Shown: positions 7,139 through 16,593 of the stretch, one piece after another
Layout of the letters: each line of letters starts with the position of its first letter
Position numbering within the stretch: position 1 is the first letter of the stretch
Source: Hyphococcus sp.
Lineage (GTDB): Bacteria > Pseudomonadota > Alphaproteobacteria > Caulobacterales > Parvularculaceae
Assembly (NCBI GenBank): GCA_013002535.1
Contig: JABDJK010000080.1
Span: 62,001 to 126,000, forward strand
Direction: 5' to 3'
Length of the DNA: 64,000 bases
Position numbers and translations under genes: made by a program
Notes under the pieces: model-generated
The model's database searches: none
What the model was told of the DNA's origin: nothing
Seen by the model: only the letters and a program-made list of their open reading frames with translations

Positions 7139-8280
7139 AAAGTTTTTTCGTAAATCCGATAGGTTTTATAAATTTCTGCGCCCATATCAGTTAACATCGT
7201 CAACATGGCAGGATTGGTTTCTAGTATCCAGGATAATTCCGACTCGGTAACACCGTGATCCATGTTCGCAGAATTTACCATGTCTATGATTTTGTAGGCA
7301 AATGCCGCACCGACGGGTTTCCCCTGTAGGCGTTTTCGCACGCCCATCAAAGGCATTCTGGCTTTTGTTACGCCCTTGACTTTTAGGCGCCATAGAAATT
7401 TCGCCCAATTGAACGGCAATAGTCTTCCATTAAAATCTCGAGTGACTTCGTTTATATTTGGCAAAACGAGGCCAAATGCGGCGGGTTCGCCATCATAGTA
7501 GCAAAGCACCACATTATACTTTGAAATGATCGGCCGAAGCTCGCTTGCCATATGTTTGGCGTGATCTTCGGTAAACGGAATAAAGCCCCAATTATCAGAC
7601 CAGGCGTCGCTGTAAATATCGATAATGATTTTGATATCGCCAAGTAAGTCGCTCGCGTTCAGGCTGCGGATCGAAACCTTCGGACTCGAAAGCGCTTTTT
7701 CGACAAATCGAAGACGTTTTTCCGGGATAAATTGACGTTTTGGCATATAGCGCAATGCGTACATATCCATCGCTTTTGAAAATCCATTCGCCTCAATCAG
7801 CTTTTGGTAATAGCGGCGCCCATGGGGCATCATGATATAAGGCGGCGAATCAAACCCGTCGATCAGCATGCCGCATTCTTCATTTACGGAAAAATTAAAT
7901 GGCCCCGCGATTTTTAACATCCCTTGTTGACGTAGCCATTCGGATGCCGTTTTCAGGAGGCCGGTTGCGACATCAGACTCGTCTATAGACTCAAAGAATC
8001 CAAAGTGCCCTGCGCCATCATTATAGTGATTGATGTGCCCTTGATTTACAATCGCGGCAATCCTGCCAACAGGGGCGCCATTTTTGTACGCGACCCATAA
8101 TTGGTTCGGCGAGCCCCTTAAGCCTGGGTTCTTTTCAGGATCTAAGCGTGGTCCTATTTCAAATTCCAGAGGCGCAACATAATTTTCATCGTCAGCATAT
8201 ATTGATGACGCTAGCCTGATAAATTTCTTGCGTTCGGAACTGGTGTTAACTGGCTTTATCTCGACTGAGCCGTCACTCAT
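7135..8280 (-). CDS. Ceramide synthase-like N-acyltransferase (GNAT fold, bCerS candidate)
   Basis: A 381-residue protein of the family often mislabelled dATP pyrophosphohydrolase, with two GNAT-like halves (LWVAYKNGAPVGRIAAIVNQ; VVLCYYDGEPAAFGLVLPN). In Caulobacter a protein of this family acts as bacterial ceramide synthase, acylating the sphingoid base. Here it lies just downstream of the serine palmitoyltransferase operon on the same strand, which supports that role (family knowledge plus context). Start ATG 8280 has AGGGA about 8 bp upstream; a TTG at 8313 is less likely. No membrane segment is evident. It overlaps the glutaminyl cyclase gene by 2 bp. Confidence 0.7.
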   Translation of the reverse strand: MSDGSVEIKPVNTSSERKKFIRLASSIYADDENYVAPLEFEIGPRLDPEKNPGLRGSPNQLWVAYKNGAPVGRIAAIVNQGHINHYNDGAGHFGFFESIDESDVATGLLKTASEWLRQQGMLKIAGPFNFSVNEECGMLIDGFDSPPYIMMPHGRRYYQKLIEANGFSKAMDMYALRYMPKRQFIPEKRLRFVEKALSSPKVSIRSLNASDLLGDIKIIIDIYSDAWSDNWGFIPFTEDHAKHMASELRPIISKYNVVLCYYDGEPAAFGLVLPNINEVTRDFNGRLLPFNWAKFLWRLKVKGVTKARMPLMGVRKRLQGKPVGAAFAYKIIDMVNSANMDHGVTESELSWILETNPAMLTMLTDMGAEIYKTYRIYEKTL

Positions 8281-8338
8281 GGATTGCTGTTCCCTGCTGA
8301 AGCAAGACGCCAATAGGATCGAATGATTGGATTTAGCG

Positions 8339-8833
8339 TTATCGCAGACGAATAGCTACCTTTGCGCCGTCGGCAGTGACTTCAAAGATTGCTTTGGATA
8401 CGTGCGGCGCTGAAAACCTGACACGTGGATTGTTTGATATTCCCCATGGTTCGGCGGGCAAACCAAGGCCCGTGCGATCGAGAGATCCATTAGCATTTCG
8501 GTCGTGGTAAAGCGCGATGGCGTATAGACCGGGTTCGGGTGCTGTCATGCAGTAGGCGGTGAATGGTTCACGCGCGGCAAACCGAACTTGTTTTACTCGT
8601 TGTTTCGGCTTCAGGAATGTTTCTTCGTTGTTAAGATAAAGGTCCGCCGCCACCAATCCGACGCTTTTTTCGACGTTTTCAATAATAACGCGAATTTCGT
8701 TTTCGCCGCCGTTACAACTTACATGTAAAAAATCAAACTCTGGCGCGGAATCTGCGAATACCGTGGATGGCGTTGCGGTTAACAACAAGCCTGCTGGAAG
8801 GGTGAGGCGCACTAAACGTAAACGCAAACGCAT
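8339..8833 (-). CDS. DUF2141 secreted protein
   Basis: A 164-residue protein with a signal peptide (LVRLTLPAGLLLTATPSTVF then ADS) and a single DUF2141 beta-sandwich. The family signature is clear: YAIALYHDRNANGSLDR then GLGLPAEPWGISNNP. The DRNANGSLD loop resembles a calcium-binding turn. The function of DUF2141 is unknown; it is presumably periplasmic or outer-membrane associated. ATG 8833 gives a proper signal peptide, and the longer GTG start at 8878 does not. It lies between the serine palmitoyltransferase and ceramide-synthase-like genes, all leftward. A second DUF2141 gene is at 59279. Confidence 0.82.
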   Translation of the reverse strand: MRLRLRLVRLTLPAGLLLTATPSTVFADSAPEFDFLHVSCNGGENEIRVIIENVEKSVGLVAADLYLNNEETFLKPKQRVKQVRFAAREPFTAYCMTAPEPGLYAIALYHDRNANGSLDRTGLGLPAEPWGISNNPRVRFSAPHVSKAIFEVTADGAKVAIRLR

Positions 8834-8938
8834 TACAAAATTACCCAATACACAGTTAACACTTGCCACTTTTGCCACAGAAATGTGGCCTGGGCGTGGA
8901 CTTTTTCTTGTTAACGCAAAAGTGAAGCCAAACCCAAA

Positions 8939-10132
8939 CTAAGACGCGAGCGCCTCAGAAAGCGCAGTATATGCGCCAACAACCGCATCCAGATCTTCGT
9001 TCGTGTGCGCGGCTGATACACTTAATCGAAGAATGGAAGTCGCGTTTGGCGTTCCAGGCGGGATAGCCAAGTTTACGTATACGCCGTGGTCCATCAAAAA
9101 GTTCCACGCCATAAACGCTTGTTCACGATTTGCCATTTTGACAGCGATCACGGGGCTGGTCTCAGCGCAAAGTTCAAACCCAAGCTGCGTAAACGCCGCA
9201 TGAATTCGGTTCGCATTTTCCCATAATGAAGTCCGCATCGATGCATCTTCGGCGATTTTTTTTAGTGCAGCATTCGCCGCCGCGATGTTCGCCGGCGACG
9301 GCGATGCGGTGAACATATATGGCCGACTTGAAAAGCGAAGATATTCAAGTTCGGGATGGTTCGACATCACAAAACCGCCGATGGAGGCTAGGCTTTTCGA
9401 AAAAGTACCGGTGTAGAAATCGACATCCGCTAATACGCCATCTCGTTCACAAACGCCGCGGCCCCCGTCTCCGAATACGCCAAAGGAATGAGCCTCATCC
9501 AGCAATAGCTGTGCGCCGTGCCTATGTGCGACTTCCACAAATTCCCCGACAGGCGCGACGTCGCCGAACATTGAATACATGCCTTCGATACAAACGAGTT
9601 TGCCGGAAACGTTTTCATCTAGTCGGGACAGCCGCTTGTCCAAGCTCTCGGGGTCATTATGGCGGAAACGAACGGTTTGCGCGCCGCTAAGTTGGCAGCC
9701 GTCATAAATGCATGCATGGCAATCTGCGTCGATTAAAATGACGTCGTTTGGCGGTTGCGCCAGCGCGCTAATTGCGCCGAGATTTGCCTGGTAACCGGTA
9801 GAAAAGACGATGCAATATTTGTAGCCAGCAAATTCAGCCAAGTCATTTTCGAGTTTTCGATGCGCAGCGTAAGTCCCGTTTGCGAAACGCGAACCTGTTG
9901 TTCCAGTGCCGGCCTCATCGATGGCGATTTTCGCAGCATCAACCGCGTCCTTGTTGAAAGTCATGCCGAGGTAATTGTTGGTGCCGGCAAGGACGATTTC
10001 CTTGCCTTTTACGATTGCCCGCGTCGGCCCTTTTATTTCGTCCATTGAAACGCCGAATGGGTCGCGTTCGGTCGCCGCGACGAGCGCGTTATATTGTTCG
10101 GCTGTGCTCTTAAATTTATCGAAAAGGCTCAT
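8939..10132 (-). CDS. spt: Serine palmitoyltransferase (alpha-oxoamine synthase)
   Basis: A 397-residue PLP enzyme of the alpha-oxoamine synthase family. It shows TNNYLGMTFN, GTGTTGSRFANGTYAAHRKL, LLLDEAHSFGVFGDGGRG, the PLP-lysine motif YTGTFSKSLASIGGF (Lys near residue 244) and RLSVSAAHTNEDLD. The family also holds KBL, BioF and HemA; the neighbours (ACP, CerR-like reductase, acyl-ACP ligase) identify this one as serine palmitoyltransferase, condensing Ser with an acyl thioester to 3-ketosphinganine. ATG 10132 lies three bases after the ACP stop, so the two are translationally linked. The dedicated ACP suggests acyl-ACP rather than acyl-CoA as donor (inference from Caulobacter). Confidence 0.87.
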   Translation of the reverse strand: MSLFDKFKSTAEQYNALVAATERDPFGVSMDEIKGPTRAIVKGKEIVLAGTNNYLGMTFNKDAVDAAKIAIDEAGTGTTGSRFANGTYAAHRKLENDLAEFAGYKYCIVFSTGYQANLGAISALAQPPNDVILIDADCHACIYDGCQLSGAQTVRFRHNDPESLDKRLSRLDENVSGKLVCIEGMYSMFGDVAPVGEFVEVAHRHGAQLLLDEAHSFGVFGDGGRGVCERDGVLADVDFYTGTFSKSLASIGGFVMSNHPELEYLRFSSRPYMFTASPSPANIAAANAALKKIAEDASMRTSLWENANRIHAAFTQLGFELCAETSPVIAVKMANREQAFMAWNFLMDHGVYVNLAIPPGTPNATSILRLSVSAAHTNEDLDAVVGAYTALSEALAS

Positions 10133-10135
10133 CAA

Positions 10136-10399
10136 TCAGGACTGTTCTTTTTTGAGATCATGGATGGCGTCCACCAACTCACCAATCGTTTTAATTTCTG
10201 ATATGGTGTTTACTGGAATTGAGATGTCGTAACTATCTTCGATGTCCATGACGATATCGAGAACAGATACAGAATCGATTTCAAGGTCTGCGATCATGTC
10301 AGTCTCACGCGTAAGTTTAACGCCCTTGTCGTTTAAGGGCTCTATCAACGAAGCAATTTTTCGAAATACAAGATCGTCGTCTTCTTGAATGCCTGACAT
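10136..10399 (-). CDS. Sphingolipid-pathway acyl carrier protein
   Basis: An 87-residue acidic acyl carrier protein. The phosphopantetheine site is DLEIDSVSVLDIVMDIED, with the acceptor Ser near residue 43, preceded by a long helix and followed by ISIPVNTISEIKTIGELVDA. ATG 10399 has AGAGGG upstream; a TTG at 10414 is less likely. It lies between the CerR-like reductase and Spt genes in the same order as the Caulobacter ceramide locus, so it probably presents the fatty acyl group made by the adjacent ligase to Spt. It is distinct from a housekeeping AcpP (fatty-acid genes are elsewhere at 54.7-57.4 kb). Confidence 0.87.
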   Translation of the reverse strand: MSGIQEDDDLVFRKIASLIEPLNDKGVKLTRETDMIADLEIDSVSVLDIVMDIEDSYDISIPVNTISEIKTIGELVDAIHDLKKEQS

Positions 10400-10436
10400 A
10401 TAATCCCTCTCCAACCGTTCGTTGGCTTAATCCTGT

Positions 10437-11360
10437 CTATAGCAAACCGTTCGCACGATACCAATCGATCGTTTGTGCAAATCCTGCTTCCAGGGTGATC
10501 GCTGGACGCCAAGCCGTGGTGCTAGACAGCAAATTTTCGCGCGCAACCCAATCTGGATGAAAAAATTCATTGACTTGCCCAATCCTTACACTCGGGCCTT
10601 TTCCGGAAATACGCTCGAAAGCCGCAAGAATTGCATGATAGACAGAAATCATCGATTTGGGGACTGGGAGATGTCTTGGTGAGATACCTAGCGCGCGGCC
10701 CAGCGTGTCGCTGATCTCCCGCCACGAGCGCCCGTCTTTGGTATCATCGCCGACTTCATAAATGGCGCCGGGCGGCGCCTCTAACGCCGCAGCGACAATC
10801 GCCGCAGCGGCGTCGCTAACGTGCAGTAATGTTGCTTTTGCAGGCGGGTTCGTGTTCGGGGCCGGCGCCCAGCCGGCAGCAACTGTTTTGAAAAAAGGCA
10901 GTGTCGCTGAATCGCGAGGCCCGTAAATGGCTGGAAGACGAAGTGAAACCCAGCTTCCGCCCGTATCGGCCACCGCATCTTCGCCCTGCCGTTTGCTCAT
11001 TGCATATGGAGAAACGCTCGGCTGCCGCGCCGATAGCGATGATATATGGATTAAAACGGCTTGCGCGGATTTAGCGGCTGCGGCGATATTTGAGGCGCCA
11101 CGCACATTTATCTTCTCGTAGTCATCGGCGCGCTTCGGGTGCGTCACGCCCGCAAGGTTAATGACGAAATCCGCTCCTTCACACAGCATTTTTAGCGCAA
11201 CGGGATCGTCAAGATCGCCCGCAATAATCTGTAAATGTTGATCGCCCTTAAAAGCGTCTGGATTGCGAATTAGCGCGGCAACTTCAAAATTTCGTTGGCG
11301 AAGAATGTCCAGGAGTTCGCGGCCTATAAACCCGCTGGCGCCCGTTACGGCAAATCTCAA
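10437..11360 (-). CDS. cerR: NAD(P)-dependent epimerase/dehydratase, ceramide reductase-like (CerR)
   Basis: A 307-residue extended short-chain dehydrogenase: the nucleotide-binding TGASGFIGRELL at the N-terminus, AGDLDD, NLAGVTHPKRA, catalytic YAMSKRQGE (Tyr-x3-Lys) and RLPAIYGPRDSATLPFF. In Caulobacter the equivalent gene reduces the keto group of the oxidised ceramide intermediate. The gene starts two bases after the stop of the acyl-ACP ligase gene and ends 37 bp before the ACP start, so it is part of one operon. The substrate assignment rests on conserved order; other epimerase/dehydratase substrates cannot be excluded from sequence alone. Confidence 0.78.
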   Translation of the reverse strand: MRFAVTGASGFIGRELLDILRQRNFEVAALIRNPDAFKGDQHLQIIAGDLDDPVALKMLCEGADFVINLAGVTHPKRADDYEKINVRGASNIAAAAKSAQAVLIHISSLSARQPSVSPYAMSKRQGEDAVADTGGSWVSLRLPAIYGPRDSATLPFFKTVAAGWAPAPNTNPPAKATLLHVSDAAAAIVAAALEAPPGAIYEVGDDTKDGRSWREISDTLGRALGISPRHLPVPKSMISVYHAILAAFERISGKGPSVRIGQVNEFFHPDWVARENLLSSTTAWRPAITLEAGFAQTIDWYRANGLL

Positions 11361-11362
11361 TT

Positions 11363-13135
11363 TTACACGCGCGCTTCCGCCATAGCTGGCGAGGCCTCAG
11401 CAGCAGATTTGGCGACAGTCTCGTCGAAGGCGCCGTCAAGATATTTTTGTTTTACTTTTGCACGGGAGAGTTTTCCGGAGGAGGTCATGACCATAGAGTG
11501 CGGACGCGCCAAAACAATTGTTGCCGGTGCGCCAGCAGCATTTTGTATGACTTTAGCAATTTCGCGCTTCATGATTTCGCGAGCCTCATCATCCATACCC
11601 CGTCGCTCTACGACCACTACAATCTTTTCGCCTTGCCCGTCATCGACAGAAAACGCCGCGACGCCGCCGCTTCGAACGCCTTCAACCTTCTCCACCGCCC
11701 ATTCAATATCTTGTGGCCAGATGTTTCTTCCGTTGATTATGATGAGATCTTTTGCCCTGCCGGTGATAACGATTTCACCGTCCAACATGTAACCCATATC
11801 ACCGGTATCGAGCCACTCTCCGTGATACATCTCAGCCGAAGATTTCGGCGCGGAATAATATCCGGGCGTTAGGCTTGGTCCTTTTATAAAAATGCGTCCG
11901 ACGACGCGTTCATCGACCGCATCGCCCTTTTCGTTGCGCACCTCAATGTCGTGACCCGGCAGTGCAGCCCCGCAAAGTACAAAGCCTCGATTATGTTCGG
12001 GTGATGTAACCGCAGAAGCTGGTTGGGCAATGCCTGATCGCGTGTAGTGGCGCATATCAACTTGGTCGACGATAATTTCTCGGTCCAGTTGCGGAAAAGC
12101 AATCGCAAGTGTCGCCTCCGCCATGCCGTAACTGGGCGTGAACGATTTTCGCGAGAAACCGAATGGTTCGAAAGCGTCAGCGAAAGCATTCAAGGCTTCA
12201 GCGCGCACCATATCGCCGCCGATGCCCGCAACACGCAGTGTACTCAGATCGATTGACCCCGGCTCGGCGCGCGCGGATCGTTTTGCTGCTAAATCATACC
12301 CAAATGAGGGGCTATAGGTTAGCGTGGCTTTCTGATCACTCATAATCCGTAACCAGAGTAAAGGCCGCCGGACGAAATCCGACGTTGACAGGTAGTCTAC
12401 CGATAATTGTGCGAATAGCGGCGCCAGCAAAAATCCAATCAAGCCCATGTCATGATACAGCGGAAGCCAGCTTACGGCGCGATCGCCGGCCCGGGCCATT
12501 AAACCATGGCGCGTAATTGCCGTTAGGTTCGCGGTAACGGAGTTTTGCGTACCGATAACGCCCTTTGGCGCACTCGTTGAACCTGAAGAGTATTGAATGT
12601 AACAATTTTCGCCAGGTCCAAATGGCTTTGCTGCGGTCGATCCTATTGATAACGCCGCGACCTCCTCAAAATCGAGAATTTCTACGTCACCTGAATCTCC
12701 GGCGGCCTCCATAAGGAATTCTTTAAGCTCCGCCGGACCGATTGCGGCGGCCGCGTCGGCGCCTGAAATCATTTGCGTAATTTGCCGTAGATATCCGTCC
12801 TTGCCGCCAAGGTTCACCGGCATCGGCATCGGCGCCGGCACTAACCCTGCGCATTGGCAGGCAAAGAAAGTCAGCAAAAAAGTTGGGCTGGTTTCGGCAA
12901 TAATTGCAATACGCGCCCCACGTTCGTAACGCCCAGCAAGTTTATCGGCGAGTAATTTCGCTTTTTCGAGAACTTCGGCATACGCCATCGAGGCATACAC
13001 TTCGCCGCGCAGATTAAAGAAGTTGACGCCAGTTTCGCCGCGCGCCGCATAATCAAGCGCTTCAGGGATGCTAGCGAAGCCGCCAGCTTGATGTTCAAGG
13101 GTCTTGTTTGCGCTTGGTGTCGACTGGACTGCCAT
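11363..13135 (-). CDS. Fatty acyl-AMP ligase / acyl-ACP synthetase
   Basis: A 590-residue ANL-superfamily enzyme: the P-loop YIQYSSGSTSAPKGV, WLPLYHDMGLIGFLLAPLF, SYGMAEATLA, EWLDTGDMGYMLDGEIVITG, RAKDLIIINGRNIWPQDIEW and the C-terminal Lys in TSSGKLSRAKVKQKYL. This is the fatty acyl-AMP ligase branch (FAAL/acyl-ACP synthetase) rather than FadD. It is the first gene of the leftward sphingolipid operon and likely loads a free fatty acid onto the adjacent ACP for Spt. The promoter must lie in the 335-bp divergent gap to its right. Confidence 0.87.
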   Translation of the reverse strand: MAVQSTPSANKTLEHQAGGFASIPEALDYAARGETGVNFFNLRGEVYASMAYAEVLEKAKLLADKLAGRYERGARIAIIAETSPTFLLTFFACQCAGLVPAPMPMPVNLGGKDGYLRQITQMISGADAAAAIGPAELKEFLMEAAGDSGDVEILDFEEVAALSIGSTAAKPFGPGENCYIQYSSGSTSAPKGVIGTQNSVTANLTAITRHGLMARAGDRAVSWLPLYHDMGLIGFLLAPLFAQLSVDYLSTSDFVRRPLLWLRIMSDQKATLTYSPSFGYDLAAKRSARAEPGSIDLSTLRVAGIGGDMVRAEALNAFADAFEPFGFSRKSFTPSYGMAEATLAIAFPQLDREIIVDQVDMRHYTRSGIAQPASAVTSPEHNRGFVLCGAALPGHDIEVRNEKGDAVDERVVGRIFIKGPSLTPGYYSAPKSSAEMYHGEWLDTGDMGYMLDGEIVITGRAKDLIIINGRNIWPQDIEWAVEKVEGVRSGGVAAFSVDDGQGEKIVVVVERRGMDDEAREIMKREIAKVIQNAAGAPATIVLARPHSMVMTSSGKLSRAKVKQKYLDGAFDETVAKSAAEASPAMAEARV

Positions 13136-13482
13136 TTACGCCCCCGCAATTTGGCGAGTTAAAACCGCCATTTTCTTACCTCAGCATAACGGCGCATCCC
13201 CCCGCGCCCGCTGCTACTATATGTTTTACGGGTCGCCCCGCCAAATTCGCCCGTAGCTTTACTTCCACAAGTCTGTGCATTGCACAAAAATAAGCAGATA
13301 CAAAGCTTTAGCGGGCCGTGCCAGGGGTCGCTTTGTTGCACCGCATCAAATTTTACCCAGGCCTTTTACAAAATACGAATTGGACGCCCGCGTCAATCCG
13401 CCGTCCATGCTTGAAGTCGGCAGTCTCCGCGCATAGTTTCCAGCGACATGGCGTGGCGATTTTTGCCAATATGCCTCAACGG
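13136..13482. promoter_or_regulatory. Divergent intergenic region of the sphingolipid locus
   Basis: No convincing gene in about 345 bp. It separates the leftward ligase operon from the rightward hydroxylase gene and should contain both promoters. AATTTGGCG (13148-13156) and CGCCAAATT (13239-13247) form a 9-bp inverted repeat about 80 bp apart, a possible looped operator. No clear -35/-10 pair could be chosen. Confidence 0.4.
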
Positions 13483-14253
13483 ATGAGTAAAATGCGGATT
13501 TTCGTCGGCTACAAGGCGTGGAAAAGTGAAGAATATCTGCTGAACCGGATGACCTTCGACGACCTTGTTCGCGCCTATATCACCTATCCAGCCATACAGA
13601 TATACGCGCTAATTCTGATTGGCTCTCTTGCCATAGGTATTTGGAAAATGGGGGCGATTTGGCCGTTTTTGGCCTCGATTGCGGCTGGAATGCTACTCTT
13701 TCCGTTCGCGTGGTACGTCACACATCGGTTCATTCTTCACGGCAGCTGGATGTTCAAGACGCCATTCTTGGCGAGCTTGTGGAAACGAGTTCACTACGAT
13801 CATCATCGCTTTCCGAATGATTTATCCGTGCTTTTTGGCGGCCTGCATACCACGCTTCCAACCATTTTCCTGGCGGCGGGTCCATTGGGGTGGCTCATTC
13901 ACGGCGCCGCCGGCGCTGCAGGCGCAATAGCTGGAACGGTCATCATGACTTGCGTTACAGAATTCCTTCATGCCGGTGAACACCTCGCTTTTGAGCCAAA
14001 ATCAAAATTCTGGAAAGACATGAAGCGGCGGCATTTGGCGCACCATTTCCACGATGAGTCCGGTAATTTTGGAATAGCTGAATTCTTTTGGGATCGGATT
14101 TTCGGTACGTTTTATGACAAAACAGAAGAGCGCAACCGCAGCGCAACGGCTCGAAATCTTGGTTACACTGACGAAACAGCCAAGAAGTACCCTTGGGTTA
14201 AAGAGCTTACCGACGCTGAGCCGCAAACAAAACAAGCGATGCGCTCGTCATAG
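13483..14253 (+). CDS. Sterol desaturase / fatty-acid hydroxylase superfamily protein
   Basis: A ~256-residue membrane di-iron hydroxylase. The eight-histidine motifs are visible: HRFILH, HYDHHRFP, HAGEHL and HLAHHFHDESGNFGI. Two hydrophobic hairpins precede and separate them (IQIYALILIGSLAIGIW, FLASIAAGMLLFPFAWYV). This superfamily hydroxylates lipids at the membrane, including sphingoid bases and ceramide acyl chains. Placement head-to-head with the sphingolipid operon suggests a hydroxylated ceramide product (inference). The start is uncertain among ATG 13471, 13483 and 13492; none has a strong ribosome binding site, and the open frame back to 13318 is not family-like. Confidence 0.8.
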   Translation: MSKMRIFVGYKAWKSEEYLLNRMTFDDLVRAYITYPAIQIYALILIGSLAIGIWKMGAIWPFLASIAAGMLLFPFAWYVTHRFILHGSWMFKTPFLASLWKRVHYDHHRFPNDLSVLFGGLHTTLPTIFLAAGPLGWLIHGAAGAAGAIAGTVIMTCVTEFLHAGEHLAFEPKSKFWKDMKRRHLAHHFHDESGNFGIAEFFWDRIFGTFYDKTEERNRSATARNLGYTDETAKKYPWVKELTDAEPQTKQAMRSS

Positions 14254-14444
14254 ATCAAATTTGCGGGCGCCATAATGTCGCGCCTTTAAATCCCACTCGA
14301 ACCGGTTGATTTTGTTCGCCGGCTTTGCCAATTTCCCGCGGACTTTAATCGGGGCTGGTTGAAGCGCGCTGATGGGGACCATCCTGGCGCGGCCATATCA
14401 GCAATCACCCCACGATAAATCGGGATTTCCCAGGAGAAATACAA

Positions 14445-16571
14445 ATGAGCATGTCGCTTTGGTTGGTCATTTTGGCCGGCTTTGTCGCTGTTGGATATGG
14501 CGCTTTTACCGTGAATTCGGTGTTATCACTTTCGCAAGGCAACGAAAAAATGCGCGAGATCGCTGGCGCGATCCAGGAAGGCGCGCAAGCCTATTTGAAT
14601 CGCCAATACATAACGATCGCGATTGCAGGCGCCGTGGTTTTTCTGGTCTTGCTCTTTGCTTTCCAGTTTGACTTCGTTCCTGCAGTCGGTTTCGCCATTG
14701 GCGCGATTTTGTCAGGCGCCGCCGGTTATATCGGAATGTTGGTTTCCGTTCGCGCTAATGTGCGTACAACGCAAGCTGCGAGCGAAAGCCTAGCCAAAGG
14801 TCTTTCCGTCGCGTTCCGTTCTGGCGCCGTCACCGGCATGCTGGTCGCGGGTCTCGCGCTGATTGGTCTCGCTGCATATTATGCAATTCTGACAACGGGC
14901 ATGGGCAACGCTCCAGAGAGCCGTCAGGTCGTTAATGGCTTGATTGCTCTATCGCTCGGCGCTTCATTGATTTCGGTATTCGCTCGCCTTGGCGGCGGCA
15001 TCTTTACCAAAGGCGCCGACGTGGGCGGCGACATGGTCGGCAAGGTTGAGGCGGGAATTCCCGAAGATGATCCTCGCAATCCTGCGACAATTGCAGACAA
15101 TGTTGGAGACAACGTTGGCGACTGCGCAGGCATGGCTGCTGATTTGTTTGAAACGTATGTCGTTACGGTTGCTGCGACCATGGTGCTCGGTTCAATTCTG
15201 TTCACGGCCAACGCAGCTGAATTCATGTTCTATCCATTGGCGATCGGCGCAGTTTGTATCATTACGTCAATCATCGGAACGTTTTTCGTAACGCTCGGCA
15301 AGGGCTCGACGAATATCATGGGCGCCTTGTATAAAGGACTGGTCGTTACCGGGCTTTTGTCGCTCGTAGCTGTTGCTGCCGTCACATTTCAACTGTTCGG
15401 CTTTTCGGAGGAAATTGGCCAGACAGCTGCCGGCAAGGGATTTACTGGCCTAAGCCTTTATATTTGCGGGGTTGTCGGTCTTGTAATTACCGGGCTGATC
15501 GTTTGGATTACCGAATACTACACCGGCACAGGGTTCCGGCCGGTTAAATCGGTAGCGCTTGCATCTGAATCCGGTCACGGCACCAACGTTATTCAAGGTC
15601 TCGCGGTTTCCATGGAAGCAACTGCGCTTCCGGCGATCGTCATCGTTGTAGGCATTATTTTGACATATAATCTTGCAGGTCTTTACGGTATCGCAACCGC
15701 CGTTACGACAATGCTCGCGCTGGCAGGCATGATTGTCGCTCTGGATGCCTTTGGTCCGGTTACAGACAATGCTGGCGGTATCGCGGAAATGGCCGGTCTT
15801 GAAGGGTCTGTGCGCGATACGACTGATGCGCTGGATGCCGTTGGCAACACAACCAAAGCGGTAACCAAGGGCTATGCAATTGGTTCGGCCGGCCTTGGCG
15901 CACTGGTGTTATTCGCAGCCTACACAGAGGACATTCGCCACTTTGCCGCACACCCGGCGGACTATCCGTTCTTTGAGGGTGTCTCGGTATCGTTCTCGTT
16001 GTCCGATCCTTACGTAATTTCTGGGCTCCTTCTTGGCGGCCTCTTGCCGTATCTCTTCGGCGGTATCGCCATGCAGGCTGTTGGCCGTGCGGCCGGCGCC
16101 GTTGTTGAGGAAGTTCGCCGGCAGTTCCGTGAAGACCCTGGCATCATGGCGGGAACTTCTAAGCCAAATTATGGCCGAGCCGTTGATATGCTTACACGCG
16201 CAGCGATTAAGGAAATGGTGGTGCCATCCATGTTGCCAATCCTTTCTCCGTTGGCGCTTTACTTCATCATCAATGCAGTAGGCGGCAAGGAAGCGGCTCT
16301 TGCAGCAGTAGGCGCCATGTTGATCGGCGTTATCGTGACCGGCTTCTTTGTTGCGATTTCTATGACCGCAGGCGGCGGCGCATGGGATAACGCCAAGAAA
16401 TACATTGAAGACGGCAATCACGGCGGTAAGGGCTCAGAAGCGCATAAAGCGTCCGTCACAGGCGATACCGTCGGCGACCCCTACAAAGATACAGCGGGTC
16501 CGGCGGTAAACCCGATGATCAAGATTACCAATATCGTTGCCTTGCTTTTGCTTGCAGTTTTAGCCGGTTAA
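14445..16571 (+). CDS. hppA: Proton-translocating membrane pyrophosphatase
   Basis: A 708-residue integral membrane protein with about 16 hydrophobic segments. It couples PPi hydrolysis to proton export. Substrate-binding motifs are present: [40 protein letters not shown] and near the C-terminus [19 protein letters not shown]. At about residue 467 the sequence reads [10 protein letters not shown], the Lys/Thr pair typical of potassium-independent H+-PPases, where potassium-dependent forms carry Ala and Gly. AGGAGA lies 7 bp upstream of ATG 14445. It is monocistronic and closed by a strong terminator. Confidence 0.95.
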   Translation: MSMSLWLVILAGFVAVGYGAFTVNSVLSLSQGNEKMREIAGAIQEGAQAYLNRQYITIAIAGAVVFLVLLFAFQFDFVPAVGFAIGAILSGAAGYIGMLVSVRANVRTTQAASESLAKGLSVAFRSGAVTGMLVAGLALIGLAAYYAILTTGMGNAPESRQVVNGLIALSLGASLISVFARLGGGIFTKGADVGGDMVGKVEAGIPEDDPRNPATIADNVGDNVGDCAGMAADLFETYVVTVAATMVLGSILFTANAAEFMFYPLAIGAVCIITSIIGTFFVTLGKGSTNIMGALYKGLVVTGLLSLVAVAAVTFQLFGFSEEIGQTAAGKGFTGLSLYICGVVGLVITGLIVWITEYYTGTGFRPVKSVALASESGHGTNVIQGLAVSMEATALPAIVIVVGIILTYNLAGLYGIATAVTTMLALAGMIVALDAFGPVTDNAGGIAEMAGLEGSVRDTTDALDAVGNTTKAVTKGYAIGSAGLGALVLFAAYTEDIRHFAAHPADYPFFEGVSVSFSLSDPYVISGLLLGGLLPYLFGGIAMQAVGRAAGAVVEEVRRQFREDPGIMAGTSKPNYGRAVDMLTRAAIKEMVVPSMLPILSPLALYFIINAVGGKEAALAAVGAMLIGVIVTGFFVAISMTAGGGAWDNAKKYIEDGNHGGKGSEAHKASVTGDTVGDPYKDTAGPAVNPMIKITNIVALLLLAVLAG

Positions 16572-16593
16572 GGCGCAACAATTTCCACTCAAG

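Noticed and set aside
15909-16421. 170-codon leftward frame inside hppA
   Set aside because: It lies wholly within the conserved hppA coding sequence and has low-complexity His/Arg-rich composition, typical of an antisense shadow.
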